Source of the DNA: an uncultured Oscillospiraceae bacterium | Lineage (GTDB): Bacteria > Bacillota > Clostridia > Oscillospirales > Acutalibacteraceae | DNA: 25,568 nt | Assembly: GCA_900547305.1 (NCBI GenBank) | Contig: URGH01000035.1 | Coordinates: 1 to 25,568, forward strand | Direction: 5' to 3' | Part shown: piece by piece, positions 1 through 7,534 of the stretch | Layout: each line of letters opens with the position of its first letter | Position numbering within the stretch: the first letter of the stretch is position 1 | The notes under the pieces: model-generated | What the model was told of the DNA's origin: nothing | The model's database searches: none | Seen by the model: the letters and a program-made list of their open reading frames with translations, nothing else | Position numbers and translations under genes: made by a program

Positions 1-591
1 GAGGTTGCCTACACCACCACAGAGGACGACAGGCACGAAATTCAGGCAAGAGTAAACCTTGTGGATTTCCGCATTGAAACCCTTGTGGACGGCAAAACAG
101 TCCGCAGTGAACAGTATGCGTCCCTTGCAGAACTGACCGAAAAGGGACTGCACGGGTTATCCTTTGATGACCTTGTGTATGTATCCGACGAGGAATTGGC
201 AAAGGTGGAAGCACCCATTATCCCCGCTTGGGAGCAGCCAAAGAAAAGCCGAGTGCAGACCTTTGACATTCACCCCGAAATCCCGATGGCAGACCGCCAC
301 ACCTTTGACCTTGCTGCTCACGAGGTTGCAGAGGTCAACAAAAAGGAGCGTTTTCACAGAAACTATGCGGCAATCATAACGCTTAGAAAGTGTCAGGAAG
401 AAAACCGTTTTGCCACACCCGACGAGCAGATCATCCTTTCCAAGTATGTCGGCTGGGGCGGTATTCCCGAAGTCTTTGACGACCGGGCAGACTCTTGGCG
501 AACCGAATACGGAATGCTCAAAAGCATTCTGTCACCGGAGGAATATGCTTCCGCAAGGGAAAGCACCCTGACCGCCTTGCAAAGCTGCTGA
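1..591 (+). pseudogene. N-terminal part of ICE-type DNA methylase/helicase, truncated
   Basis: The reading frame is open from base 1, so the true start lies upstream. The segment around 355-576 (NYAAIITLRKCQEENRFATP, then KYVGWGGIPEVFD, TEYGMLKSILSPEEYASARE) is typical of the region just before the FYTPP motif of the very large methylase/SNF2-helicase proteins of Firmicutes conjugative elements. That expected continuation and the whole catalytic methylase are absent. After STLTA (to 576) the frame changes content and stops at 589-591. The DNA beyond about 570 instead encodes, in another frame, the end of a VirB4-type ATPase. The methylase is therefore a broken fragment, inactive unless the upstream part carries another activity. 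Family recognition is from motif memory and no search was run; the break is visible directly. Confidence 0.7.
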
Positions 592-746
592 ACATCTCGG
601 ACACGCAGATTTCCTATGTCACCAATGTGGACGCAGGACACGGGCTTATTAAGGTGGGGTCAAGCCTGATCCCGTTCTCCAATAAATTCCCCAAGAACAC
701 GAAGCTGTATAGGTTGATGACGACCAAACCGGGCGAAAGCGCATAG
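570..746 (+). pseudogene. C-terminal remnant of VirB4/TraE-type conjugation ATPase
   Basis: In frame 3, from about 570 to the stop at 744-746, the translation reads DRLAKLLNISDTQISYVTN, then DAGHGLIKVGSSLIPFSNKF and PKNTKLYRLMTTKP. This matches the conserved C-terminus of the VirB4-like ATPase of CTn/Tn916-type elements (CD1110-like), which powers the type IV secretion channel at the membrane. Walker A and B motifs and all upstream domains are missing, so it is a non-functional tail. It follows the methylase fragment with a 7-base overlap (570-576) that reads plausibly in both genes, suggesting a deletion or illegitimate recombination junction. The CHAP gene that normally follows VirB4 in such elements is still found downstream at 2921. 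Confidence 0.72.
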
Positions 747-782
747 ATTCTATTTTGAACAAAAACCGCAATTAAATAATTT

Positions 783-823
783 GTCAATTAGTTTTGCGGT
801 TTCAAACCGCAAAACTAATTGAC
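783..823. repeat. Perfect 20-bp-arm palindrome upstream of the ATPase
   Basis: The left arm GTCAATTAGTTTTGCGGTTT (783-802) is the exact reverse complement of 804-823, with a single C at 803 between them. An outer pair, ACCGCAATT (765-773) and AATTGCGGT (834-842), extends the symmetry with gaps. The right arm contains the -35 box of the promoter at 819-847. It could be an operator, a cruciform or a unit end of the inserted ATPase cassette. There is no T-tract, so it is not a standard terminator. Confidence 0.9.
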
Positions 824-847
824 TTTTAGAGAGAATTGCGGTATACT
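819..847 (+). promoter_or_regulatory. Sigma-A-type promoter of the DUF4143 ATPase
   Basis: TTGACT (819-824) and TATACT (842-847) are separated by 17 bp. Transcription would start near 854, giving a very short leader before the GGAGGTGG ribosome site at 858-865. The -35 box lies inside the palindrome arm, so a protein bound to the palindrome would block RNA polymerase. Confidence 0.75.
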
Positions 848-870
848 ATCTACAAACGGAGGTGGTCACG

Positions 871-2082
871 ATGATTTACAGACCTTTGTATGTAGATAAG
901 ATTATGGCTTATGTGGATACGCCATTTGTAAAAATCCTCACGGGAGTACGCCGCTGCGGAAAGTCAACGATCCTGAAAATGATTATGGAACGGCTGAAAA
1001 CGCAGCGGAATATTCCAAAAGAGCGCATTATCAGTTGCCGCTATGACTCAATGGAATATGAGGATATGACGGCGAAGCAGATGTATACCGAGCTGAAAGA
1101 ACGCCTTTCGCCGGAGGGAAAAACCTATCTGTTTCTTGACGAGGTGCAGGAAATAAAGGGCTGGGAAAAGGTCGTTAATTCGCTGGCGTCGGACTTTGAT
1201 GTTGATCTGTATGTGACAGGCTCTAACTCCCGTATGATGTCCTCTGAAATCTCGACCTATCTGACGGGACGGTATGTATCTTTCCGCATTTTCACTTTGT
1301 CCTTTGGCGAATATCTGATGTTCAAAAAGCAGTACACCGATGTCGGTGAGCCGAAAGCCGAGCTTGCAAACTATGTGCGCTTGGGCGGATTTCCGGCAAC
1401 GCACTTGCAGGATTATTCTCAGGATGAGGTTTATACGATTGTACGGGACATTTATAACTCCACGATCTTCTCGGATATTGTCAAGCGCAATCAGGTAAGG
1501 AAAATTGACCAGTTGGAGCGTGTGGTGAAATATACCTTCAACAATGTTGGGAATACCTTTTCAGCGAAATCTATTGCAGACTATCTGAAAGCGGAACGCC
1601 GTGCGCTCGATAACGAAACGGTATACAACTACTTGGAAAAGTTGGAGAAGGCATATCTCCTGCACCGCTGTTCCCGCTTTGATTTGCAGGGTAAGGAAAT
1701 TCTGAAAACGCAGGAGAAATTTTATCTTGCAGATACCGCCCTGCGGTACAGCGTTCTCGGCTATAACGCCGACAGCGTAGCGTCCAGCCTTGAAAATGTC
1801 GTGTACTTGGAGCTTTGCCGCCGAGGATACACCGTCAATGTCGGCAAGTCCGGCAGCGGCGAGATTGATTTTGTGGCGGTCAGACAAAATGAAAAGCTCT
1901 ATGTGCAGGTCACGCAGGAGGTTCGTTCCGAAAAAACAGAAAAGCGTGAGTACGACCGATTGTTGGAGATCCACGACAACTATCCCAAGTATGTTCTTAC
2001 AACGGATGCGTTCTCAGGAGGAAACTATGAGGGCATTAAAACAATGCACATAGCGGACTTCCTGTTAAGCTCCGAATATTAA
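871..2082 (+). CDS. AAA+ ATPase with C-terminal DUF4143 (nuclease-like) domain
   Basis: A 403-residue member of the AAA/DUF4143 family, which combines an N-terminal P-loop ATPase with a PD-(D/E)XK-like C-terminal domain. Walker A is GVRRCGKST (about residues 25-33), Walker B is TYLFLDEVQEIKGW near residue 90, and TGSNSRMM is the sensor region. Near the C-terminus GEIDFVAVRQNEKLYVQVTQ carries the E-x-D ... Q pattern of the nuclease-like fold. ATG 871 is preferred over the upstream in-frame GTG (862) because GGAGGTGG at 858-865 overlaps the GTG and sits 5 bases before the ATG. The gene has its own promoter and terminator and separates the VirB4 remnant from the sortase, so it looks like an independently acquired cassette. 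The biological role of this common family is not established. Confidence 0.88.
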   Translation: MIYRPLYVDKIMAYVDTPFVKILTGVRRCGKSTILKMIMERLKTQRNIPKERIISCRYDSMEYEDMTAKQMYTELKERLSPEGKTYLFLDEVQEIKGWEKVVNSLASDFDVDLYVTGSNSRMMSSEISTYLTGRYVSFRIFTLSFGEYLMFKKQYTDVGEPKAELANYVRLGGFPATHLQDYSQDEVYTIVRDIYNSTIFSDIVKRNQVRKIDQLERVVKYTFNNVGNTFSAKSIADYLKAERRALDNETVYNYLEKLEKAYLLHRCSRFDLQGKEILKTQEKFYLADTALRYSVLGYNADSVASSLENVVYLELCRRGYTVNVGKSGSGEIDFVAVRQNEKLYVQVTQEVRSEKTEKREYDRLLEIHDNYPKYVLTTDAFSGGNYEGIKTMHIADFLLSSEY

Positions 2083-2095
2083 ATAACAGATTTGT

Positions 2096-2127
2096 AAAAT
2101 GCTCGCTTGACAACAAGCGGGCATTTT
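2096..2127 (+). terminator. Intrinsic terminator after the DUF4143 ATPase
   Basis: Stem AAAATGCTCGCTTG (2096-2109), loop ACAA, stem CAAGCGGGCATTTT (2114-2127), with one G-T pair. A-rich and T-rich flanks make it usable on either strand. Confidence 0.75.
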
Positions 2128-2148
2128 GCTTTTCGGAAAGGAAAATCA

Positions 2149-2928
2149 ATGAAAAAATATATTTGCCTGACACTCATTGCGGTGCTTGCAGCCGTCCTCG
2201 GCGTAAGCACCTTTTATATTATCCGCACCTGCAAGGAAACGGACAGGCAGGAAAAGCTCTATGAAAGTCTGCAAACCGTTGTTGCGGAAAAAGAGCCTGT
2301 CAGCGCTGCCGAAAGCAAACCCGTAATGCTGCCGGAATACGCAGAGCTATACCGACAAAACAGCGACCTTGTAGGATGGATACGCATTGAGGATACCAAA
2401 ATCAATTATCCCGTAGTGCAATCAAAGAACGAGCCGAATTTCTATCTGAAACACGGCTTTGACAAGGAATATACCGATTGCGGCTGTCCGTATGTGCAGG
2501 AGAATTGCGATGTGCAAAAGCCGTCCGACAACCTTGTAATATACGGACATCATATGAAAAGCGGCTCAATGTTTGCCGATCTTGAAAGGTTTAAGGACAA
2601 AGATTTTCAGAGCAAGCATAGGACGGTTTGCTTTGATACTCTCTACGAAAGACAGACCTACGAAATCATAGCCGTTTTCAAAACGGCGGTTTATACCGGC
2701 TCGGAAAACGAATTTCAATATTACAGCTTTGTTGACGCAGCAGAGCCGGAACAGTTTGACGAATATATCCGCAAGGTTAAAGAGCGGGCTTTATATGACA
2801 CGGGCGTTTCCGCCGAATACGGCGACAAGCTCATTACACTCTCCACCTGCGAGTATTCCAACCGAAACGGGCGGCTTGTTCTTGTTGCCAAGCGAGTAAC
2901 TGAAAAAGGCGGTGGTTCAAATGGCTGA
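2149..2928 (+). CDS. srtB: Class B sortase
   Basis: A 259-residue membrane-anchored cysteine transpeptidase that would join surface proteins carrying a sorting motif to peptidoglycan. A hydrophobic signal anchor spans residues 4-26. The catalytic triad is visible: His134 in IYGHHM, Cys234 in TLSTCEYS and Arg242 in NGRLVLVAKR. These motifs, together with the NPNFYLKH-like segment (here NEPNFYLKHGF), fit class B. ATG 2149 is chosen because GGAAAGGAAAA lies just upstream; an upstream in-frame start at 2107 lies inside the preceding terminator. The gene overlaps the CHAP gene by 8 bases. Class B sortases are common in CTn elements, and the C. difficile enzyme of this class accepts (S/P)PxTG motifs. 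An SPKTG protein is encoded at 8371, making it a possible but unproven substrate. Confidence 0.92.
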   Translation: MKKYICLTLIAVLAAVLGVSTFYIIRTCKETDRQEKLYESLQTVVAEKEPVSAAESKPVMLPEYAELYRQNSDLVGWIRIEDTKINYPVVQSKNEPNFYLKHGFDKEYTDCGCPYVQENCDVQKPSDNLVIYGHHMKSGSMFADLERFKDKDFQSKHRTVCFDTLYERQTYEIIAVFKTAVYTGSENEFQYYSFVDAAEPEQFDEYIRKVKERALYDTGVSAEYGDKLITLSTCEYSNRNGRLVLVAKRVTEKGGGSNG

Positions 2929-4609
2929 TATAAAGACGAGGGATGCCGTAAAAGGCACGATCAAAAGCATAGATAAAGCCGCCGTTGCCGGACAGCGTAT
3001 GAAACAGACCTATGTATCGACAAAGGACAGAGCCGAGCAAAGCGTTGAAGCAGCGGAAAACTCCGCAAATGAATATGCTTCCGACAGAGTGGAACGAGGA
3101 ACGGATATTGCCGTTCACGAGGGTGTCCGTCAGCTTGATAAAGCAGGGCGAAAAGGCGTCAGGGATACCAAGAACAACATTCGGAGTTTCAAAGAGAAAC
3201 GGGCGGAAAAGGCTTTGAGAGATCAGGCGAACGGTATCGGCAATAAGACTATCCGTACTGCCGAGAAGTCAGCCGAGAAAACCATAAAGCAATCCGTCAG
3301 CTCCGCAGGCAAGAAAACGATAAAGACCGCCGAAAGGACGGCGGCTAAAACCGCACAAAAATCGGTTAAGACCGCAAAGACGGCAATCAAGACCACGCAG
3401 CAGGCGGCAAAGGCGGCACAGAAAACCGCACAGGCTACGGTAAAGGCATCACAAAAGGCGGCACAAGCCGCCAAAGCCGCAGCGAAAGCAACGGCAGCAG
3501 GCATTAAGGCGGCGGTAAAAGCGACGATTGCAGCAGTCAAGGCAATTATTGCAGGCGTGAAAGCGCTTGTGGCAGCCATAGCCGCAGGCGGTTGGGTTGC
3601 GGTTGTCGTGATATTGGTTATCTGCCTTGTTGCCCTTATTCTCGGCTCGGTGTTTGGTATCTTCTTTTCCGGCGAGGACTCCGGCACGGGAATGTCTATG
3701 CAGTCCGTTGTACGGGAAATCAATGCCGAGTATGACAACAAACTTGCCGAAATAAAAAACGGAACTGCCCACGATGTTCTTGAAATGAGTGGCAGCCGTG
3801 CCGTTTGGAAAGAGGTTCTTGCGGTATATTCGGTCAAGGTCAACACCGACCCTGACAATCCGCAGGAGGTTATGACAATGGACGACGACAAGAAGCAGCT
3901 TCTCAGCGATATATTTTGGGAAATGAACGCCATATCCTCACGCACGGAAAGCAAGTCCGAAACGGTAATTACCGAAACGGACGACGGTCACGGGAACATT
4001 GTGCAAACGGAAACAACCGAAACAAGGACTTATCTGTATATTACCGTGTCGCACAAAAGCGTGGACGAAATGGCTGCACAGTACGGGTTTAATCAGGAGC
4101 AAAAGGACTACCTGAATGAGCTGCTGCAAGATAAGAACAACTCCCTATGGTCGTCGGTTCTCTACGGTATCAACACAAGCGACGATCAGATCACCACGGT
4201 GGCGCTCTCACAGGTCGGCAATGTGGGCGGTGTACCTTATTGGTCGTGGTACGGCTTCGGAAGCCGTGTGGAATGGTGCGCCTGCTTTGTGTCGTGGTGT
4301 GCAAATGAATGTGGTTATATTGATACGGGCATAATTCCTAAGTTTGCGGATTGCCCAACCGGGGTTCAATGGTTCAAAGACCGTGGGCAATGGCTTGACG
4401 GCTCTGCCGAACCTCTGCCCGGTATGATTATCTTTTACGATTGGGAGAGCAACGGACTTGACGGACAGCCCGATCATACCGCCATCGTTTGGAAGGTCGA
4501 GGACGGCTATGTGTATACCGTCGAGGGCAACTGGGACGATGAATGTAAAATCTCGTGCAGACCTGTTGGAGAGTATCAGATACTCGGTTACGGTGCGCCC
4601 GCATATTAA
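2921..4609 (+). CDS. Membrane-anchored CHAP-domain peptidoglycan hydrolase (CD1108-type conjugation protein)
   Basis: A 562-residue protein. Residues 1-220 are a charged Lys/Ala/Thr-rich region with repeated KTAxK units, probably an extended cytoplasmic helix. A single membrane segment follows at about 222-250 (GGWVAVVVILVICLVALILG), then an extracellular linker, and a CHAP domain from about 425 to the end. The likely catalytic Cys is in EWCACFVSW (near 453), with His in QPDHTAIVWK (near 519) and VEGNWDD completing the site. Such proteins open the cell wall for the conjugation channel and normally follow VirB4. ATG 2921 is chosen over the GTG at 2912 because GGCGGTGG precedes it; it overlaps the sortase end by 8 bases, so translation is probably coupled. 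Confidence 0.88.
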   Translation: MADIKTRDAVKGTIKSIDKAAVAGQRMKQTYVSTKDRAEQSVEAAENSANEYASDRVERGTDIAVHEGVRQLDKAGRKGVRDTKNNIRSFKEKRAEKALRDQANGIGNKTIRTAEKSAEKTIKQSVSSAGKKTIKTAERTAAKTAQKSVKTAKTAIKTTQQAAKAAQKTAQATVKASQKAAQAAKAAAKATAAGIKAAVKATIAAVKAIIAGVKALVAAIAAGGWVAVVVILVICLVALILGSVFGIFFSGEDSGTGMSMQSVVREINAEYDNKLAEIKNGTAHDVLEMSGSRAVWKEVLAVYSVKVNTDPDNPQEVMTMDDDKKQLLSDIFWEMNAISSRTESKSETVITETDDGHGNIVQTETTETRTYLYITVSHKSVDEMAAQYGFNQEQKDYLNELLQDKNNSLWSSVLYGINTSDDQITTVALSQVGNVGGVPYWSWYGFGSRVEWCACFVSWCANECGYIDTGIIPKFADCPTGVQWFKDRGQWLDGSAEPLPGMIIFYDWESNGLDGQPDHTAIVWKVEDGYVYTVEGNWDDECKISCRPVGEYQILGYGAPAY

Positions 4610-4620
4610 AGGCGGATTGA

Positions 4621-4664
4621 AAGAGCCGACAGTTTCTCGGTTGAGATTCTGTCGGCTTTTTTCT
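4621..4664 (+). terminator. Intrinsic terminator after the CHAP gene
   Basis: AGCCGACAG at about 4624-4632 pairs with CTGTCGGCT at 4649-4657 across a 16-base loop, followed by a run of Ts. Confidence 0.85.
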
Positions 4665-4773
4665 TTTTCGGTTGACTTTGTACAAAATAAGTATAACGGG
4701 GTGTTATGCGAACAAGTAAAAGACCGCAACACATTGTTTTGATAAAATTATCTGTACTTGGAGGTGAAACAGA

Positions 4774-5385
4774 ATGAAAGAATACGGTTATGTGAGGGTA
4801 TCTACCTTGGATCAGAACGAGGAACGGCAGATGGTTGAAATGCGTAAAATCGGTATTCCCGAAGAAAATATATATAAGGATAAGCAGTCCGGCAAGGATT
4901 TCAACCGCCCGATGTATCAAAAGCTGCTGCGTAAGCTCAAAAAGGGCGATGTTCTTTATATTTTGAGCATTGACCGACTCGGAAGAAACTACGAGGAAAT
5001 TCAAAGCCAATGGCGATACCTGACACGGGAAAAGGAGGTTGATGTTTCTGTGATTGATATGCCGCTTTTAGACACACGGCGAGGGAAAGACCTAATGGGT
5101 ACTTTCCTTGCGGATATTGTGCTTCAAGTGCTGTCGTTTGTGGCACAGAACGAGAGGGAAAACATCCGAAAGCGGCAGGCGCAGGGCATTGCCGCCGCAA
5201 AAGCCAAAGGAATGAAATTCGGCAGACCGGTAATCAAAGCTCCGCCCGATTTCCCCGAAATCGTGCAGAAGTGGGAAAACGGCATTATAAAGTCCTATGA
5301 AACCGCCGAGATGTGCGGAATGTGCGAGTCAACCTTTTACCATCGACTACGGGAATATAGAGCCACATTGAATAACGAAAAATAA
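4774..5385 (+). CDS. Small serine recombinase (resolvase/invertase family)
   Basis: A 203-residue enzyme with full resolvase/invertase architecture. The catalytic domain begins with YGYVRVSTLDQN (nucleophile Ser10, Arg8), followed by LSIDRLGRNYEEI with Arg68 and Arg71. The long E-helix runs through about residues 105-140, and a C-terminal helix-turn-helix lies near 163-192 (YETAEMCGMCESTFYHRL). It would cut and rejoin paired short sites as a tetramer through a phosphoserine bond. GGAGGTGAAACAG precedes the ATG. Immediately downstream lies a 14-bp inverted-repeat pair (5396-5409 and 5547-5560) enclosing a promoter, a natural candidate substrate. It could equally be a resolvase acting elsewhere in the element. 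Confidence 0.9.
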   Translation: MKEYGYVRVSTLDQNEERQMVEMRKIGIPEENIYKDKQSGKDFNRPMYQKLLRKLKKGDVLYILSIDRLGRNYEEIQSQWRYLTREKEVDVSVIDMPLLDTRRGKDLMGTFLADIVLQVLSFVAQNERENIRKRQAQGIAAAKAKGMKFGRPVIKAPPDFPEIVQKWENGIIKSYETAEMCGMCESTFYHRLREYRATLNNEK

Positions 5386-5428
5386 AAATCACTGTAAAAA
5401 AGTACACCTTTTTACAGTGATTTTTTTT
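5384..5428. terminator. Bidirectional terminator after the serine recombinase, overlapping an inverted repeat
   Basis: The stem 5384-5400 (AAAAATCACTGTAAAAA) pairs exactly with 5409-5425, with an 8-base loop and T-runs on both strands. The left 14-bp repeat (5396-5409) covers the apex, so recombination there would split the two arms of the terminator. Confidence 0.85.
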
Positions 5429-5560
5429 GCGCTCATAATGGCGAAAAACAGGCTGTAAAGCTCGCTTTTCTCGACATTTTTTATATTATATCATACTTTT
5501 TGCTTTCAGTCAATCGCTCACAGCCGTTTTTTAGGCTTTTGTATTTAGGTGTACTTTTTT
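5396..5560. repeat. Candidate small invertible promoter segment bounded by 14-bp inverted repeats
   Basis: AAAAAAGTACACCT (5396-5409) is the exact reverse complement of AGGTGTACTTTTTT (5547-5560). Similarity continues imperfectly outward (CAGTGA-like against AAAGTGA-like). The 137 bp between them holds no gene but a consensus promoter on the minus strand. Size, repeats, an adjacent serine recombinase and an enclosed promoter fit a phase-variation switch. Inversion itself is inferred; the repeats could alternatively be two copies of an operator. Confidence 0.55.
5485..5513 (-). promoter_or_regulatory. Consensus promoter on the minus strand inside the small inverted repeat
   Basis: Read on the minus strand, TTGACT (5513-5508) and TATAAT (5490-5485) are separated by 17 bp. 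Transcription would start near 5478 and run into the terminator at 5384-5428, so in this orientation it drives no gene. If 5396-5560 were inverted it would point to the SLOG-like gene at 5588. Confidence 0.72.
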
Positions 5561-5587
5561 ATAAAGTGACGGGAGGTGGTAAGCAAT

Positions 5588-6037
5588 TTGCTTGGTGAGA
5601 TATACCGTGTCAGTATGATCGGTCATCGTATCGTCGAGGACTTTGATATAGAGGAAAAGCTGTACGACCTGTTCTGCGATATGCTCCGCACAAAGGAATA
5701 TGTTGAGTTTTATTTAGGCAGAAACGGTGACTTCGACATAATGGCGGCAAGCGTGATTAAGCGGCTTCAAAAGAATTTCCGTGACGACAACAGCGTTATG
5801 ATCCTCGTTCTGCCGTATCCGGTAAAGGACTATGAGGATTATGAGAAATACTACGACGAAATCGTTATCCCGAAAGAATTGTACGGCGTACACCCGAAAG
5901 CGGCAATTACGGAGCGTAACCGTTGGATGGTGACAAATACGGATGTATTGGTCGCCTATATACGAAACGAAAGCGGTGGAACAGCCGCCTGTGTGCATAT
6001 GGCGGAGCAGCTCGGACGGGCGATTATAAAAATATAA
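5588..6037 (+). CDS. SLOG/DUF1273-like (YpsA-type) protein
   Basis: About 149 residues. An early GHR motif (RVSMIGHRIVEDFDIEEK) and the segment EFYLGRNGDFDIMAASVIKR resemble the GHR and GxGGFD-type nucleotide-ligand pocket of the YpsA/DUF1273 branch of the SLOG superfamily. MVTNTDVLVAYI and GGTAACVHMAEQLGRAII fit the rest of the Rossmann-like fold. Proteins of this kind are common in conjugative elements and may bind a nucleotide-like ligand; a function here is not known. TTG 5588 is preferred because GGGAGGTGG (5571-5579) is correctly spaced; a GTG at 5576 lies within that ribosome site. No credible forward promoter is visible in the given orientation, which fits control by the invertible region upstream. 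Confidence 0.62.
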   Translation: MLGEIYRVSMIGHRIVEDFDIEEKLYDLFCDMLRTKEYVEFYLGRNGDFDIMAASVIKRLQKNFRDDNSVMILVLPYPVKDYEDYEKYYDEIVIPKELYGVHPKAAITERNRWMVTNTDVLVAYIRNESGGTAACVHMAEQLGRAIIKI

Positions 6038-6039
6038 AA

Positions 6040-6059
6040 GCAGGCTCAAATGAGCCTGC
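6040..6059 (-). terminator. Hairpin with T-tract on the minus strand, left of the integrase segment
   Basis: GCAGGCTCA (6040-6048), loop AA, TGAGCCTGC (6051-6059). On the plus strand no T-run follows, but on the minus strand the hairpin is followed by TTTTATATTTTTA. It would therefore stop transcripts leaving the integrase segment leftward. Confidence 0.72.
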
Positions 6060-6069
6060 CAAGCGTCCG

Positions 6070-6096
6070 TTTCTTTCGCAGAGTTAGCCACTCTGT
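6070..6096 (+). repeat. Left 27-bp inverted repeat flanking the integrase segment
   Basis: An exact reverse complement of 7535-7561 over all 27 bases; the match stops on both sides. The core CAGAGT-TAGCC-ACTCTG is itself a dyad (6-bp arms, 5-bp spacer), the shape expected of a tyrosine recombinase core site. Confidence 0.92.
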
Positions 6097-6124
6097 GAGG
6101 GCTATTCACCCAATAAGCGAGAAT

Positions 6125-6153
6125 ATTATAGCACCGTTCTGCGAAAAAATCAA
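6125..6153 (-). promoter_or_regulatory. Outward-facing consensus promoter inside the integrase segment
   Basis: On the minus strand TTGATT (6153-6148) and TATAAT (6130-6125) are 17 bp apart. The start near 6118 lies about 20 bases inside the left repeat, so the transcript crosses the repeat and meets the minus-strand terminator at 6040-6059. After inversion between the 27-bp repeats it would read right into the TetR/SipW operon. Confidence 0.75.
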
Positions 6154-6252
6154 GTAAAATCAACGGGTTTTTGCTATTTCCCAAAATAAGTTCGGTTTTT
6201 TAGTTGTCAAGAAGCGTTACGCAATAAGTAAATGCTACCGCCCGAAGGGGCA

Positions 6253-6282
6253 TTGACAGTCAAACGGGCAGTCAGATATTCG
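6253..6282 (+). promoter_or_regulatory. Possible integrase promoter with dyad at the -35 box
   Basis: TTGACA (6253-6258) lies in the dyad TTGACAGTCAA, with a poor -10 (TATTCG, 6277-6282) at 18 bp. The short repeats CGGGCA (6265-6270) and (T)CGGGCAA (about 6303) surround it and could be recombinase or regulator sites. The -10 box is weak, so this call is tentative. Confidence 0.35.
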
Positions 6283-6333
6283 TTAAAATATAGATTGTCC
6301 AATCGGGCAATAAAAATCAGGAGGCTTCAATAA

Positions 6334-7449
6334 ATGAAAAAAGGCGAAAATATTTTCAAACGCAAAGACGGACGGTGGGAAGCTCGGTATATCAAGGGCT
6401 ATGAGCTGTCCGGCAAAATCAAGTACGGCTTTTGTTACGGTAAAACCTATAAGGAAGCAAAGGAAAAAGTGACGAAGTGCAAAGCGGCACTTATCAGCGG
6501 AAAGCCGTTACCGTACGCAATTTCCCGACGTCGTTTTGCTTTTTACTGTGACGAGTGGCTGCGGCTTCGCAAAACGAAAATACGGGAGTCCACCTATATT
6601 AAGTACGATACGATCCTCGAAAAGCATATCAAACCAAAGCTCGGCGGTTGCTATCCCCTCGGAATTACCGCAGGTATAGTAGATGATTTTTCAAAGGAGC
6701 TGCTGGATAAAGACAACCTCTCCGTGAAAACGGTACACGACATCTTGGTGGTGCTGCACGGTATTTTGAAATATACCGCCGCACAGTTTCCGGGCATTTT
6801 TCCTGCGGTTGAAATCAACTACCCGAAAGAAACCCGCAAGGAAATGCGTGTGCTTTCCCGTGATGAGCAAAAGCGGCTTGCCGTATATCTGCTTGACGGT
6901 ACGGACTTCTGCAAGTTTGGTGTGCTGCTTATGCTCTTTACCGGGCTTCGTATCGGTGAGCTGTGTGCGTTGCGGTGGGCAGATGTAAACATCAAGGAAA
7001 AGGTTATCTCGGTCAGTGCTACTATGCAAAGGCTTCGCAGCACCGATACGGACACGGCAGAGAAAACGAAAATCCTGATCGGAGCGCCGAAAAGCGACAC
7101 TTCTATGCGTACCATTCCCTTGACGGACAATGCCGCAGAGCTTTGCCGCAAGTTCGCCGTGCGTAATCCGAGCGCCTACATTCTCACGGGAACGCCGGAA
7201 TTTATGGAACCTCGGTCGTTTCAGTACCGTATTGAAAAGTATACCCGTGAATGTGGACTTGACGGTATTCACGCACACACGCTCCGCCATACCTTCGCAA
7301 CGAGGGCGGTTGAGGTCGGGTTTGAGATAAAAACACTCTCGGAAATCCTTGGTCACGCAAATACTACGATTACCTTAAATCGCTATGTTCATACCTCGCT
7401 GGAACTCAAACGCACCAATATGGACAAGCTGGCGGCGCTTGCGATGTAG
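6334..7449 (+). CDS. Tyrosine recombinase (phage-integrase family) carried inside its own inverted repeats
   Basis: A 371-residue site-specific recombinase. An N-terminal arm-binding-like domain (KRKDGRWEARYIKGYE, residues 10-45) is followed by the SAM-like core-binding domain (about 60-160) and the catalytic domain (170-371). All catalytic residues are present: Arg206 in FTGLRIGEL, a Lys near 253, His315 and Arg318 in HAHTLRHTF, His341 in LGHANTTI, and Tyr351 in NRYVHTS. CAGGAGGCTTC precedes the ATG. The gene sits between perfect 27-bp inverted repeats (6070-6096 and 7535-7561) instead of beside an element end. That suggests it is a promoter-inverting phase-variation recombinase and not the mobility integrase, a role filled here by TnpX. 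Transcription probably ends at the hairpin at 7571-7602. Confidence 0.93.
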   Translation: MKKGENIFKRKDGRWEARYIKGYELSGKIKYGFCYGKTYKEAKEKVTKCKAALISGKPLPYAISRRRFAFYCDEWLRLRKTKIRESTYIKYDTILEKHIKPKLGGCYPLGITAGIVDDFSKELLDKDNLSVKTVHDILVVLHGILKYTAAQFPGIFPAVEINYPKETRKEMRVLSRDEQKRLAVYLLDGTDFCKFGVLLMLFTGLRIGELCALRWADVNIKEKVISVSATMQRLRSTDTDTAEKTKILIGAPKSDTSMRTIPLTDNAAELCRKFAVRNPSAYILTGTPEFMEPRSFQYRIEKYTRECGLDGIHAHTLRHTFATRAVEVGFEIKTLSEILGHANTTITLNRYVHTSLELKRTNMDKLAALAM

Positions 7450-7534
7450 TTTATAAGCAGTCAAGGAAGTGTGTCATTTCGTGCCGTTTTCATTGAAGAA
7501 ATGCAAGAAAACAGCAGTTTTGGCAGAGCCTTTA

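Noticed and set aside
3223..3954. 243-codon minus-strand frame
   Set aside because: An Ala/Phe-rich mirror of the Lys/Ala repeats in the CHAP gene; no start signals.
5547..5566. Forward promoter with TATAAA at 5561 for the SLOG-like gene
   Set aside because: Transcription would start inside the ribosome site at 5571-5579, so it cannot serve the gene.
6691..7356. 221-codon minus-strand frame
   Set aside because: Antisense to the catalytic domain of the tyrosine recombinase.
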